Shown: in pieces, positions 7,204-13,988 of the stretch
How the letters are laid out: each line of letters starts with the position of its first letter
How positions within the stretch are numbered: the stretch's first letter is position 1
Origin: Oscillospiraceae bacterium
GTDB lineage: Bacteria > Bacillota_A > Clostridia > Oscillospirales > Oscillospiraceae
NCBI GenBank assembly: GCA_016302005.1
Contig: JAEDOK010000026.1
Coordinates: 1-15,527 of the forward strand
Length of the DNA: 15,527 nt
Direction: 5' to 3'
Notes under the pieces: generated by a model
The model's database searches: none
What the model saw: only the letters and a program-made list of their open reading frames with translations
What the model was told of the DNA's origin: nothing
Program-made: the position numbers and the translations under genes

Positions 7204-7887
7204 TCAGTCCTTTGCGGGAGGATACTCGTTGCACAGCAGGCGGTAAGGCGGCTCATCCTCCTCGATGGTGGGGAAGCGTCCGAGCGGCTCGAGGAAGCGG
7301 TTATCGGTGTTGTCGTCGTTGCACATGGAGACCTCACCGACCAGCGCCTTACCGGAGCCCTTTTGAATGGTGAACTCATGATAGTAATAAGGATACAGGG
7401 AGAGGCTCTCGCCGGGCTTCAGGACGATCTCCGTACCGGCAGGCACCATGTAGCGGCGGCCGTCGCGGCAGATCTCCACATCCGTCGTGTCCAGCTTCTC
7501 GTCCTTCGTCGCGTTCCAGAGGCGGAAGACCACATTGCCGCCGCCGCGGTTGATGATGTCCTCCATCTTGTTCCAGTGGAAATGATTCGGAGAAACCTGT
7601 CCCTCGCGGAGCATCATGATCTTCTCCGCATAGGTCTTGGTGTACTTCGGATTCTGCACATTGCCGTTGCGGATGGTAATCAGCGCCAAGCCCAGCTTGT
7701 CGTAATTACCCTCGCCGTAGTCGGTCACATCCCAGCCCAAGGCGTTGTCGCGGATCTCGTCATACTCGTGACCCTTCGTCTCCCATTCTTCCGGCGTAAA
7801 GCTCAGGAAGGGGGGCAGCGCAAACTTATATTCCTTGAGCATGGCTTCAAATTCTTTGATGATGGCATTGATTTCAGATCGTTTCAT
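7204..7887 (-). CDS. D-lyxose/D-mannose ketol-isomerase (cupin family)
   Basis: A 227-residue cupin isomerase of the D-lyxose isomerase family (PF07385-type). Such enzymes convert D-lyxose to D-xylulose and D-mannose to D-fructose using Mn2+ or another divalent metal. The expected metal ligands are visible as His102, His104 and Glu109 (NHFHWNKMED), with His170 (YYYHEF). The characteristic N-terminal MKRSEIN and the GWDVTDYGEG segment are also present. AAAGGAG lies about 11 nt before the ATG, and it sits 29 nt after the DUF4432 gene and 44 nt before the transporter ATPase gene. In this operon it would feed a ketose to the PfkB kinase. Lyxose versus mannose, or another aldose, is not decided by sequence, and that choice sets the direction of the whole pathway. 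Confidence 0.92.
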   Translation of the reverse strand: MKRSEINAIIKEFEAMLKEYKFALPPFLSFTPEEWETKGHEYDEIRDNALGWDVTDYGEGNYDKLGLALITIRNGNVQNPKYTKTYAEKIMMLREGQVSPNHFHWNKMEDIINRGGGNVVFRLWNATKDEKLDTTDVEICRDGRRYMVPAGTEIVLKPGESLSLYPYYYHEFTIQKGSGKALVGEVSMCNDDNTDNRFLEPLGRFPTIEEDEPPYRLLCNEYPPAKD

Positions 7888-7916
7888 AGGTTATCAAGCT
7901 CCTTTCATAAATTCTC

Positions 7917-8966
7917 TTATTTCAGCAGGCGGGCGATTTCCTCCCGCGCCGCTTGCAGCTCCGCCGCTCCGTCCAGAACGGTGAAGGTAAGCACATTGGT
8001 CTCCTTGGCGAAGGGCGCCAAATGATGGACGCTGCCCTCGCGCTCGTGGTAAAGCCGCCCGTAGACCGAAGAATTGGAAGGCTCCAGCCCCACCACATAG
8101 TCGCCCGAGGCTGTGGACTTCCACTCCATGAAGCGGGTCAGATTTGCCGCCGTATAGGAAAGGCGCAGTCCCAGCTTCAGCCGCTCGTTCAGCACACACA
8201 CGATCACATTTCCGTTTTCGTCGGCTACCGGCTCATGAATGAACACATATTCCGGCTCGTTGTCCTTCGGCGCGTCCATCACATTCCAGCGCGTCTCCTG
8301 TCCGCGGGAAGCCTCGTCGCGTGGGGTCACGCTGCGCGTTGGGAGCAATATCTCCGTCCCCTCGTCCAAAAGCGGATAGCCGATATTAATATGGTACAGC
8401 AGCAGCAACGGCTCCGGACGGAAGCCCTGATTCTCAAACTCATCGGTCACGGTCAGGGATTTTTCTCCCCAGCGCGTCTCAATGCTGCGCCGCAGGACGA
8501 GATTCTCTCCGAACAGCTCCGCCTCCCGCATCTCGCCGGAGGTGCGCAAAATGTAACGCTCGCCCTCCCAAAAGGCATCGGCGCTCAGATGCTCCGCAGG
8601 CGTTGTGCGAATTCTCCCGTGCATAGGAAGCTCCTTGCCGTTCACGGTGCAGGGCGCGCAGATGTTTTCCAGTCCGGCGGTAAAGAACAGACCGCCCATG
8701 ATGCTCCGCAGCGCTTCCTTGCCGTGGGTGTCATAGTGTCCGCGCCCTTGTAAACCGGGCTTGGAGAGGAAGCTGAAGTTGATGCCCTTGTAGCTGAGCT
8801 GCCCGACATCCAGGCACTTGTCCGCAAGCACCTGATATTCCAGCGCGCCGTTCTTCACATCAAAGGCTCTCAGCCCGCTGCTGCGTCCCTCCTGATAGGT
8901 AATGGGGCGCACATACGCCAGCTGCTGCAGGGAGCCTACCTTTTTTAAAAGTGATTGCCGATCCAT
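7917..8966 (-). CDS. DUF4432 aldose 1-epimerase-like protein
   Basis: A 349-residue galactose-mutarotase-like beta-sandwich protein of the DUF4432 group, annotated elsewhere as an aldose 1-epimerase family protein. Candidate active-site residues are His116 (LPMHGRI), His192 (LLLYHINIGYPLL) and a late glutamate at 295 (VVGLEPSN). These match the His/His/Glu layout of mutarotase-type enzymes. The role is presumably to interconvert anomers, or otherwise act on the ring, of the imported sugar; this is inferred from fold and context. The start at 8966 is chosen because it lies 5 nt after the SIS gene stop with a GGAG site 8 nt upstream. A longer start at 8999 would overlap that gene. It is tightly coupled to the SIS gene before it. 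Confidence 0.85.
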   Translation of the reverse strand: MDRQSLLKKVGSLQQLAYVRPITYQEGRSSGLRAFDVKNGALEYQVLADKCLDVGQLSYKGINFSFLSKPGLQGRGHYDTHGKEALRSIMGGLFFTAGLENICAPCTVNGKELPMHGRIRTTPAEHLSADAFWEGERYILRTSGEMREAELFGENLVLRRSIETRWGEKSLTVTDEFENQGFRPEPLLLLYHINIGYPLLDEGTEILLPTRSVTPRDEASRGQETRWNVMDAPKDNEPEYVFIHEPVADENGNVIVCVLNERLKLGLRLSYTAANLTRFMEWKSTASGDYVVGLEPSNSSVYGRLYHEREGSVHHLAPFAKETNVLTFTVLDGAAELQAAREEIARLLK

Positions 8967-8971
8967 TGACC

Positions 8972-9547
8972 TCACTCCAAATTCGCGTGGTATTGCCACA
9001 AGCCCTTCATGTCCAGCTTCTGCCGCTCGATGATGAGCTTGGCAAGAATGTCGCCCACCAGCAGCAGAGACTGCTCAAAAAGGCTCGTCATCGGCTGGCA
9101 GGAGTCGATCTCGTCCTCGAGATAGAATTTCGTGCGCACGGGGATGCGTACCATAAAATCGCAGATATCCTTCATCTCGCTGTTGGGGTTGGAGCCGATA
9201 TGTACGATCTTGCAGCCGACGGTATTTCTCGCCTTCTTGGCGATATTCAGCGGGAACAGGGAGCCGCCGGAGCCGGAGCCGACGATCAAAAGATCGTTTT
9301 TGGTGATGGCAGGCTCGGTGATCTCGCCCACATAATGCGCCTTGATGCCCAAATGCGCCAGCCGCTTGCACACGGCTTGCAGGCTCAGGAGCACCCGTCC
9401 GACGCCGATAAAAAACACCTGCTCCGCCGCAAGGATCTCATCGGTCAGCCGCTCCAGAGAAGCCGGGTCGATGCTGGCAAGGGTGCGGCGCAGCTCGTCG
9501 AGCACGGCGTCGCAGGTCTGCTGATACTGCGTTGCAAATTCACTCAT
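8972..9547 (-). CDS. SIS-domain sugar-phosphate isomerase, diverged PHI paralogue
   Basis: A 191-residue single-SIS-domain protein clearly related to 6-phospho-3-hexuloisomerase. It keeps the glutamate of the LFEQ motif (Glu158), the DSCQPM segment before it, GSGSGGS (90-96), and a C-terminus ending HANLE. It differs from the canonical PHI of the same operon at the first phosphate-binding loop, which is GVGRVL (48-53) instead of GAGRSG. SGSGGS replaces SGSGET, and an extra stretch lies near 137-147 (VRTKFYLEDEI). Such changes suggest a different ketose- or aldose-phosphate substrate. It follows the epimerase gene by only 3 nt, with GGAGG 7 nt before the ATG, so the two are probably translationally coupled. 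The alternative is a true second PHI. Family membership is sure; the substrate is not. Confidence 0.85.
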   Translation of the reverse strand: MSEFATQYQQTCDAVLDELRRTLASIDPASLERLTDEILAAEQVFFIGVGRVLLSLQAVCKRLAHLGIKAHYVGEITEPAITKNDLLIVGSGSGGSLFPLNIAKKARNTVGCKIVHIGSNPNSEMKDICDFMVRIPVRTKFYLEDEIDSCQPMTSLFEQSLLLVGDILAKLIIERQKLDMKGLWQYHANLE

Positions 9548-9550
9548 GAT

Positions 9551-10249
9551 TTAACCTCCGATCACTTCTCTGCGCAGGAGGTCAAGCTCCTGCAGACTCT
9601 CCGCCATCCGGTCGCGCTTGATGCAGGTGCTGCCCACCACGAATTGCTCCACGGTGTTCTTTCCGTAAGCGCGGATGTTGTCCTGAGAGATTCTGCCGTC
9701 CAGCTCGATTTTTGTCGACAAGCCGCGCTCGTCTATCATCCTGCGAAGCTCGCGGATCTTGCGGTCGGCATAGACCACCTGTTTTTCGCCCTTGACAAAG
9801 GCATAGCCGGGATTGATGAGCATCAGTAGCACGGTGTCGCACTTTTCCAGCACATATTCCAGCACCGAAAGCGGTGTAGAGGGCTTGAGCGCCACACCCG
9901 CACGGGCACCTGCAGCGTGAATGCGGTTGAGCATACCGTCGATATGCGGCTGCGTCTCCGCGTGGAACACCACCTGCTGCACGCCGATGTCCAACAGCTC
10001 GTCCACGAAATAATCCTGCTCCGTGACCATGACATGGCAGTCAAATGCCAAATTTGTCTTTGCGCGGAGCTGCCGCACCGTGTCGAGCCCCAGGGGCATA
10101 CTCGGGCTGAAATGCCCGTCGAGAATGTCCACATGGAGCATCTCAATGCCGGACTGCTCCACCTGCCTGACCTGACTTTCCAAATTGCACAGGTCTAAGC
10201 AGATCAGAGACGGCGAATACATACAGGGTTTTTCCCAGATATTTTCCAT
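9551..10249 (-). CDS. Ribulose-phosphate 3-epimerase family protein (Rpe/AlsE type)
   Basis: A 232-residue TIM-barrel epimerase that would interconvert the C3 configuration of a ketose phosphate, either ribulose-5-P/xylulose-5-P or allulose-6-P/fructose-6-P. Metal and acid-base residues are present: His39 and Asp41 (HVDILDGHF), His72 (DCHVMV) and Asp184 (IELDGRIS). The phosphate-side loop, VNPGFGGQ in housekeeping Rpe, is INPGYAFVKGE (145-155) here, so this is a diverged paralogue rather than the standard enzyme. The N-terminus has about nine extra residues before the conserved YSPSLI. The start is supported by AAGGAG 8 nt upstream and a 21-nt gap from the kinase gene. It lies between the kinase and a SIS isomerase, so its substrate is probably the kinase product or one step from it. 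Confidence 0.87.
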   Translation of the reverse strand: MENIWEKPCMYSPSLICLDLCNLESQVRQVEQSGIEMLHVDILDGHFSPSMPLGLDTVRQLRAKTNLAFDCHVMVTEQDYFVDELLDIGVQQVVFHAETQPHIDGMLNRIHAAGARAGVALKPSTPLSVLEYVLEKCDTVLLMLINPGYAFVKGEKQVVYADRKIRELRRMIDERGLSTKIELDGRISQDNIRAYGKNTVEQFVVGSTCIKRDRMAESLQELDLLRREVIGG

Positions 10250-10270
10250 ATCATCCGCTCCTTATTGAAC

Positions 10271-11200
10271 TTACAAATAACGCTCGATCTCCGCCCGCGT
10301 GGGCAGCGACTCGATGGCGCCCTTGTGCTGCACACAGATCCAGCCGCCCACGTTGCCGTATGCCATTGCTTTCTCAATGATCGGCATCGTCAAATCCTTT
10401 GCGCAGGTCACATTCTGCTGCCGCAGGCTGGAGAGGAAGCCGCCCCAGAACGCGTCGCCCGCGCCGGTGGCGTCCACACAGACCGCCTTTCTTCCCGGAA
10501 TCTCTACGCACTTGCCGCCGAAGTAGCAGCGTGCGCCGGCAGCCCCGAGGGTCTCAACCACCAGCGTCAAGCCGTACTCCTCCATCAGGCGGAACAGGTT
10601 TTCTTCACCGCCTACCATGCCGACCTCCTCCTCGGAGATCTTCAGGATATCCACATAAGGCAGAATCTCAAGGACTCGCTTTGTGCAAGCATCCATATCG
10701 TCATTCCACATGAGATTTCGGTAATTGATATCAAAGCTCACAAGCTTTCCCATTTCCCTGCCGAGACGCAGCGCCCGCACCGTCGCCTTGTCCTCCGGCG
10801 TGGCGGAGAGACTGCACGAGCCTGCGTGGATGATAACCGACTCGCGGATATCCTCTTCTTTGACATCCTCCTCGCGGAGCATCATGTCCGCGCCGGGCTT
10901 GCGGGCGAAGGTAAAGCTGCGGTCGCCGTCGGCACTGAGGGTCACAAACGCCATCGTGGTCACGGCGTCGGCGCAGAGCGCGGGGCGCAGGGCGCGCACA
11001 TGGTTTTCTTCCAGTGTCTGCATCAGGAAGCGGCCGAAGTCATCCTCGCCGACACAGCAGCACATGCCGACGGATAAACCGTTTCTCACCGCCGCGATCG
11101 CCACATTGGCGGGCGCGCCGCCTGCCTTGCGAATGTAGCTTGCCGGTTCGCTGCCGGGAATAAAATCAATGACCATCTCGCCGATACTGAACAGATCCAT
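10271..11200 (-). CDS. PfkB-family sugar kinase, fructokinase-like
   Basis: A 309-residue ribokinase-fold kinase, first gene of the operon. It shows the N-terminal GEMVIDFIP, the substrate-side GGAPANVA (27-34), PGAD (102-105), FDINYRNLMW (156-165), and the anion-hole motif DATGAGD (243-249) with catalytic Asp249. This pattern is that of bacterial fructokinases (ATP + D-fructose to fructose-6-P) more than of ribokinase. Related kinases accept other ketoses such as allulose or xylulose, so the substrate remains open. The start at 11200 was chosen because AGGAGGG lies 7 nt upstream and MDLFSIGE matches the family start. A longer frame from 11242 lacks a good ribosome site. It follows a sigma-A-type promoter with an operator-like palindrome. 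Confidence 0.9.
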   Translation of the reverse strand: MDLFSIGEMVIDFIPGSEPASYIRKAGGAPANVAIAAVRNGLSVGMCCCVGEDDFGRFLMQTLEENHVRALRPALCADAVTTMAFVTLSADGDRSFTFARKPGADMMLREEDVKEEDIRESVIIHAGSCSLSATPEDKATVRALRLGREMGKLVSFDINYRNLMWNDDMDACTKRVLEILPYVDILKISEEEVGMVGGEENLFRLMEEYGLTLVVETLGAAGARCYFGGKCVEIPGRKAVCVDATGAGDAFWGGFLSSLRQQNVTCAKDLTMPIIEKAMAYGNVGGWICVQHKGAIESLPTRAEIERYL

Positions 11201-11253
11201 TCTAAAACCCTCCTGCCGTCGTTCTTTATTTTGGACATTCAATTTACTATTTC

Positions 11254-11267
11254 TTTCTGATTAGAAA
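11254..11267. promoter_or_regulatory. Operator-like palindrome overlapping the operon -10 box
   Basis: TTTCT-GATT-AGAAA is a 5+4+5 inverted repeat that overlaps the -10 box (11265-11270) and the expected start of transcription. A repressor bound here would block the operon promoter. The nearby ROK regulator is the natural candidate, but no binding-site consensus can be verified from one copy. Confidence 0.4.
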
Positions 11268-11293
11268 CTACCACAGTTAATTCGTCTTGTCAA
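11265..11293 (-). promoter_or_regulatory. Sigma-A promoter of the sugar operon
   Basis: On the minus strand a perfect TTGACA -35 (11293-11288) is followed after 17 nt by TAGTTT (11270-11265). Transcription would begin near 11258, leaving a leader of about 58 nt before the kinase ATG at 11200. The DNA upstream (about 11300-11460) is very A+T rich, like an UP element. The imperfect -10 and overlapping palindrome fit a regulated promoter. Confidence 0.7.
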
Positions 11294-11610
11294 TGTATTA
11301 TTTTCACCATTTTTTTACAATTCACCTCTAATCACTGCAATTCCTCACCCATTTTTGTTTGTTAAAATTGTCAATAACAGCGCATTTTTATGGCGATTTA
11401 TAGATATTTAATCAATTATTATTTTTAATTTACAAATTCCGTTTTTCCGTTTGTGCATTTCGTAGAAAATACATTCCCGCAAGCGCGGAAACCGTTTTTA
11501 CCGGAGGCAATGTCCCCTCCATTGCGGTTTGGTGCGTCAACATCTGTAGGGCGGGGACAGTCCTAAGCCGTGAGAGGGGTATGACAATGAGACGGAAAAA
11601 CTCTCCCATT
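11294..11610. other. Non-coding AT-rich to mixed intergenic region
   Basis: No convincing gene. The first ~170 nt are strongly A+T rich and lie upstream of the operon promoter. Around 11489-11530 there are nested inverted repeats: AAACCG at 11489-11494 with CGGTTT at 11525-11530, and GGAGG with CCTCC inside. This could form a hairpin of unknown role. Confidence 0.45.
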
Positions 11611-11644
11611 TGTCATTGCGAGGCGCTTGCGCCGTGGCAATCTC
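11611..11644 (+). repeat. REP-like palindromic repeat, copy A
   Basis: The 34-nt unit begins TGTCATTGCGAGG, has a GGCGCTTGCGCC hairpin core, and ends GTGGCAATCTC. It is an imperfect palindrome. It matches two further copies near the right end of the window (15327-15362, and inverted at 15400-15434), so it is a dispersed intergenic repeat. It lies in the gap between the ROK gene and the sugar operon. Confidence 0.75.
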
Positions 11645-11762
11645 ATGTAGGCAGGCGCATATCACAGAAAGCGACGCGCAAAAGCGGTCAGCGTCGTTCG
11701 CCGCTGTAGGAATTAGCGACAGCGTATACGCGATTTTTTCGCTTTCGGATGCGGCAAATGGC

Positions 11763-11803
11763 AAAAACCGCAGTCACAGGCATATTGCCCGCAGCTGCGG
11801 TTT
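11763..11803 (-). terminator. Intrinsic terminator of the ROK regulator gene
   Basis: On the minus strand AAACCGCAG (11803-11795) pairs perfectly with CTGCGGTTT (11773-11765), and the run of T continues over 11767-11763. A second small GGC/GCC stem is possible inside the loop. It lies about 45 nt after the ROK stop codon, so it should stop that transcript before the sugar operon, making the two separate units. Confidence 0.7.
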
Positions 11804-11847
11804 GATTGGCATTTTGTTCAGGCTTCTATTCTGTTTTACCGTTCCCT

Positions 11848-13017
11848 CTATTCGTCAAACAACAAATTTCCGTTGAAAATATGCAGGGCGGCGTTGCAGG
11901 CGGCGCCCATCAGCGCGGCATCCTTCATAAAGTACGAGCGCCGCACGGCAATCCTGTGATCCCACGCCACGAAGCGTTTTTCATTGACTAGGTCCTCCAC
12001 CATTTGCAGATGACGGTCCGGCCAATACACGCTGTCGTTTCCCAACAGGATCAGCTCGCTGTTCAGAATGTTCACCGTGCTTGTCAGCGCCACAGCAAGC
12101 CTTATCATGGCATCGTGGAACACGCGCTCCACATTCTCGTCCCCCTGCATTTTGCAGAAGGTCTCATAGGTGTAGAATTTTCCCGTATGGTAGCGCAGCT
12201 TGCTCAAAAGCTCCGGCGTACGCAGATAGGTCTCGATGCAGCCGCGGTTCCCGCATAGGCAGGGGCGGCCGTTGACATCAATGCTCACATGGCCGAACTC
12301 AGGCGGCAGCCCACGCATATTGGCAAATAGCTGACCGTTGCTGACAATGCCGCAGCCTACGCCGGAGCTGATGCCCACAAACAGCACGTCCTTATAGCCC
12401 CGCCCGTTGCCGTAAAGGCACTCCGCCAGCACCGCGCTCTGATTATCGTGGTCAAAGAACACCGGCAGCCGGTAGCGCCCTTCGATGATCTTGACGATTT
12501 CAACGTCATGAATTCTATAGAAATAGAACGGTGAGAGGATTTTTCCCTCCTGCTTGCTGATGGGACCGACGGACGCCACGCCGATGGCAAGGACGTTCTC
12601 TGCATCCAGCAGCACCGTATCCAATAGCTGATAGATCATATAAATCAGCTTTTCCTGATCCATATCCTCCCCCATCATAGCGATCTCCCGCCGCAGAATC
12701 TGCAGCGAAAGGTCGCAAAGGATTGCCTCGCACCGGTCGCGATGGATCACCAAGCCAATGATCTTCGGCGCCTTCGGCGACAGCGCAAGGGACATCGGGC
12801 GCCTGCCCAGCTCCTCACTCTGCACCGTTTCCGTCTCAATCAGGATATCCTGCCGCAGCATCTCCGAAACGATATTGGAGATCGCCATCTTGCTCAGTCC
12901 CGTGCCGCGCACCAGCTCTGCCCGCGTGGTGTACTGTCCGGTCGCAACCATTTTCAAGACCAATCCGCGATTGACCCGCTTGTAATCACTTCGATTTTTT
13001 CCCGCCTTCTCCGCCAT
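11848..13017 (-). CDS. ROK-family transcriptional repressor (NagC/XylR type)
   Basis: A 389-residue regulator with a winged-helix HTH at about residues 17-60 (TTRAELVRGTGLSKMAISNI) fused to a ROK sugar-binding domain. The ROK zinc site is intact: GHV with His243, then CLCGNRGC with Cys253, Cys255 and Cys260. The sugar-contact region DHDNQSAVLAE (189-199) is also present. The usual phosphate-binding DxGGT of ROK kinases is replaced by GLVIHRDR (88-95), so kinase activity is unlikely and a repressor role is expected. It precedes the sugar operon in the same orientation but is separated by a terminator and ~650 nt. It is thus the best candidate regulator, released by a sugar or sugar phosphate. 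AAAGGAG lies 13 nt before the ATG, a rather long spacing. Confidence 0.92.
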   Translation of the reverse strand: MAEKAGKNRSDYKRVNRGLVLKMVATGQYTTRAELVRGTGLSKMAISNIVSEMLRQDILIETETVQSEELGRRPMSLALSPKAPKIIGLVIHRDRCEAILCDLSLQILRREIAMMGEDMDQEKLIYMIYQLLDTVLLDAENVLAIGVASVGPISKQEGKILSPFYFYRIHDVEIVKIIEGRYRLPVFFDHDNQSAVLAECLYGNGRGYKDVLFVGISSGVGCGIVSNGQLFANMRGLPPEFGHVSIDVNGRPCLCGNRGCIETYLRTPELLSKLRYHTGKFYTYETFCKMQGDENVERVFHDAMIRLAVALTSTVNILNSELILLGNDSVYWPDRHLQMVEDLVNEKRFVAWDHRIAVRRSYFMKDAALMGAACNAALHIFNGNLLFDE

Positions 13018-13052
13018 CGTCGCTTCGTTTCTCCTTTCCTCCGCACATTTGT

Positions 13053-13090
13053 ACTTTCAATGTCTATTTTAACAGATGTATTTCGAAAGT
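13053..13090. promoter_or_regulatory. Inverted repeat across the ROK gene promoter
   Basis: ACTTTC (13053-13058) and GAAAGT (13085-13090) form a separated inverted repeat around the ROK -10 region. It could be an autoregulatory site. With 6-bp arms and a 26-nt gap, chance is a real alternative. Confidence 0.2.
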
Positions 13091-13093
13091 CAA
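13066..13093 (-). promoter_or_regulatory. Sigma-A promoter of the ROK regulator gene
   Basis: On the minus strand TTGACT (13093-13088) is followed after 16 nt by TAAAAT (13071-13066). The start of transcription would be near 13059, about 42 nt before the ATG at 13017. The match is good and the position correct. Confidence 0.65.
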
Positions 13094-13120
13094 GAGGCGG
13101 AAGCGGGCACGCCAGCAGAA

Positions 13121-13162
13121 GTTTTTCAAATCACCTTTTCACCCAATTTCGGAATGAAAAAC
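13121..13162 (+). promoter_or_regulatory. Possible leader hairpin before sigG
   Basis: GTTTTTCA (13121-13128) and TGAAAAAC (13155-13162) are an exact 8-bp inverted repeat with a 26-nt loop, ending 46 nt before the sigG ATG. A 5'-leader stem-loop is known to tune sigG translation in B. subtilis; whether this one does the same is inference. No confident sigma-F-type promoter could be read in this gap. Confidence 0.3.
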
Positions 13163-13208
13163 CGTGCGTGGGAAATACTGTCCTTATCAAAGAAGACGGA
13201 GGACTCTC

Positions 13209-13988
13209 ATGCAGGGAAAGGTCGAGATCTGCGGTGTGAATACCGCACGGCTGAAAACGCTGAAAAATGACGAAATGGTGCGGCTTTTGAAGCTGACGCG
13301 CAAGGGTGACGAAAACGCGCGGCAGCAGCTCATTGAGGGTAATCTGAGGCTGGTGCTTTCGGTCATTCAGAAGTTTCTCGGGCGGGGTGAAAATCCGGAC
13401 GATCTGTTTCAGGTCGGCTGCGTCGGGCTCTTGAAAGCGATCGCCAATTTCAACACCGATCTGAATGTGCGCTTCAGCACCTACGGCGTGCCGATGATCG
13501 AGGGGGAGGTCAAGCGCTATCTGCGGGACTACAGTGCCATCCGCGTCTCGCGAAGCGTGCGCGATACGGCTTACCGCGTCTTACAGTGCAAAGAGGCGAT
13601 GATGACGGAAAGCTCCCGCGAGCCGACATTAGAGGAGATCGCCAAAAAATTAGAGCTGCCGTTGGAAACCGTCACAGGCGCGATGGACGCGATCTCCGCG
13701 CCGGTCTCCCTTTACGAGCCTGTCTATTCCGACGGCGGTGACCCGCTGACTGTGATGGATCAGGTGCGCGACACCAAAAACACCGACGAGCGCTGGATCG
13801 AGCGCATTGCCCTGCGGGAGGCGATCTCGAATCTCGGTGAGCGGGAAAAACGCATTTTGGCGCTGCGCTTTTTTGACGGCAAGACCCAAATGGAGGTTGC
13901 AAGCGAGGTCGGCATCTCGCAGGCGCAGGTCTCGCGCTTGGAAAAAAACGCGATCGCGACGCTGCGCAAGGCGATCTGCGTCTCTTAG
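13209..13988 (+). CDS. sigG: Forespore sigma factor sigma-G
   Basis: A 259-residue sigma-70 family factor that directs late forespore transcription during sporulation. The N-terminal KVEICGVNT is the hallmark of sigma-G. It is followed by region 2 (about 43-105, GNLRLVLSVIQKF, DDLFQVGCVGLLKAI, RFSTYGVPMIEGE), the IRVSRSVRD segment of region 3, the conserved DGGDP (175-179), and the region 4 HTH (TQMEVASEVGISQAQVSRLEK, 226-246). The start at 13209 has GGAGG 6 nt upstream and gives the family N-terminus. The longer frame from 13164 adds a non-conserved basic stretch. In Bacillus and many Clostridia sigG follows spoIIGA-sigE; here it stands beside a divergent ROK gene. Its stop overlaps the stop of the converging radical SAM gene. 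Confidence 0.97.
   Translation: MQGKVEICGVNTARLKTLKNDEMVRLLKLTRKGDENARQQLIEGNLRLVLSVIQKFLGRGENPDDLFQVGCVGLLKAIANFNTDLNVRFSTYGVPMIEGEVKRYLRDYSAIRVSRSVRDTAYRVLQCKEAMMTESSREPTLEEIAKKLELPLETVTGAMDAISAPVSLYEPVYSDGGDPLTVMDQVRDTKNTDERWIERIALREAISNLGEREKRILALRFFDGKTQMEVASEVGISQAQVSRLEKNAIATLRKAICVS

Noticed and set aside
7160..7234. A longer start for the transporter ATPase
   Set aside because: It would overlap the LyxI gene and adds non-conserved residues; the 7159 start has a strong ribosome site.
2262..11200. A fructoselysine (frl) or sulfoquinovose (yih) operon
   Set aside because: The SIS proteins are short PHI-type, not the ~340-residue deglycase FrlB. There is no sulfofructose-phosphate aldolase or YihQ-type glycosidase, and HPS plus LyxI do not belong to those pathways.
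11537..11876. Short frames in the ROK-operon gap
   Set aside because: They run through the REP copy and the ROK terminator, lack ribosome sites and have no family features.
13164..13208. A longer sigG start at 13164
   Set aside because: It adds a basic stretch not found in sigma-G proteins, whereas the ATG at 13209 follows GGAGG and gives the KVEICGVNT start.
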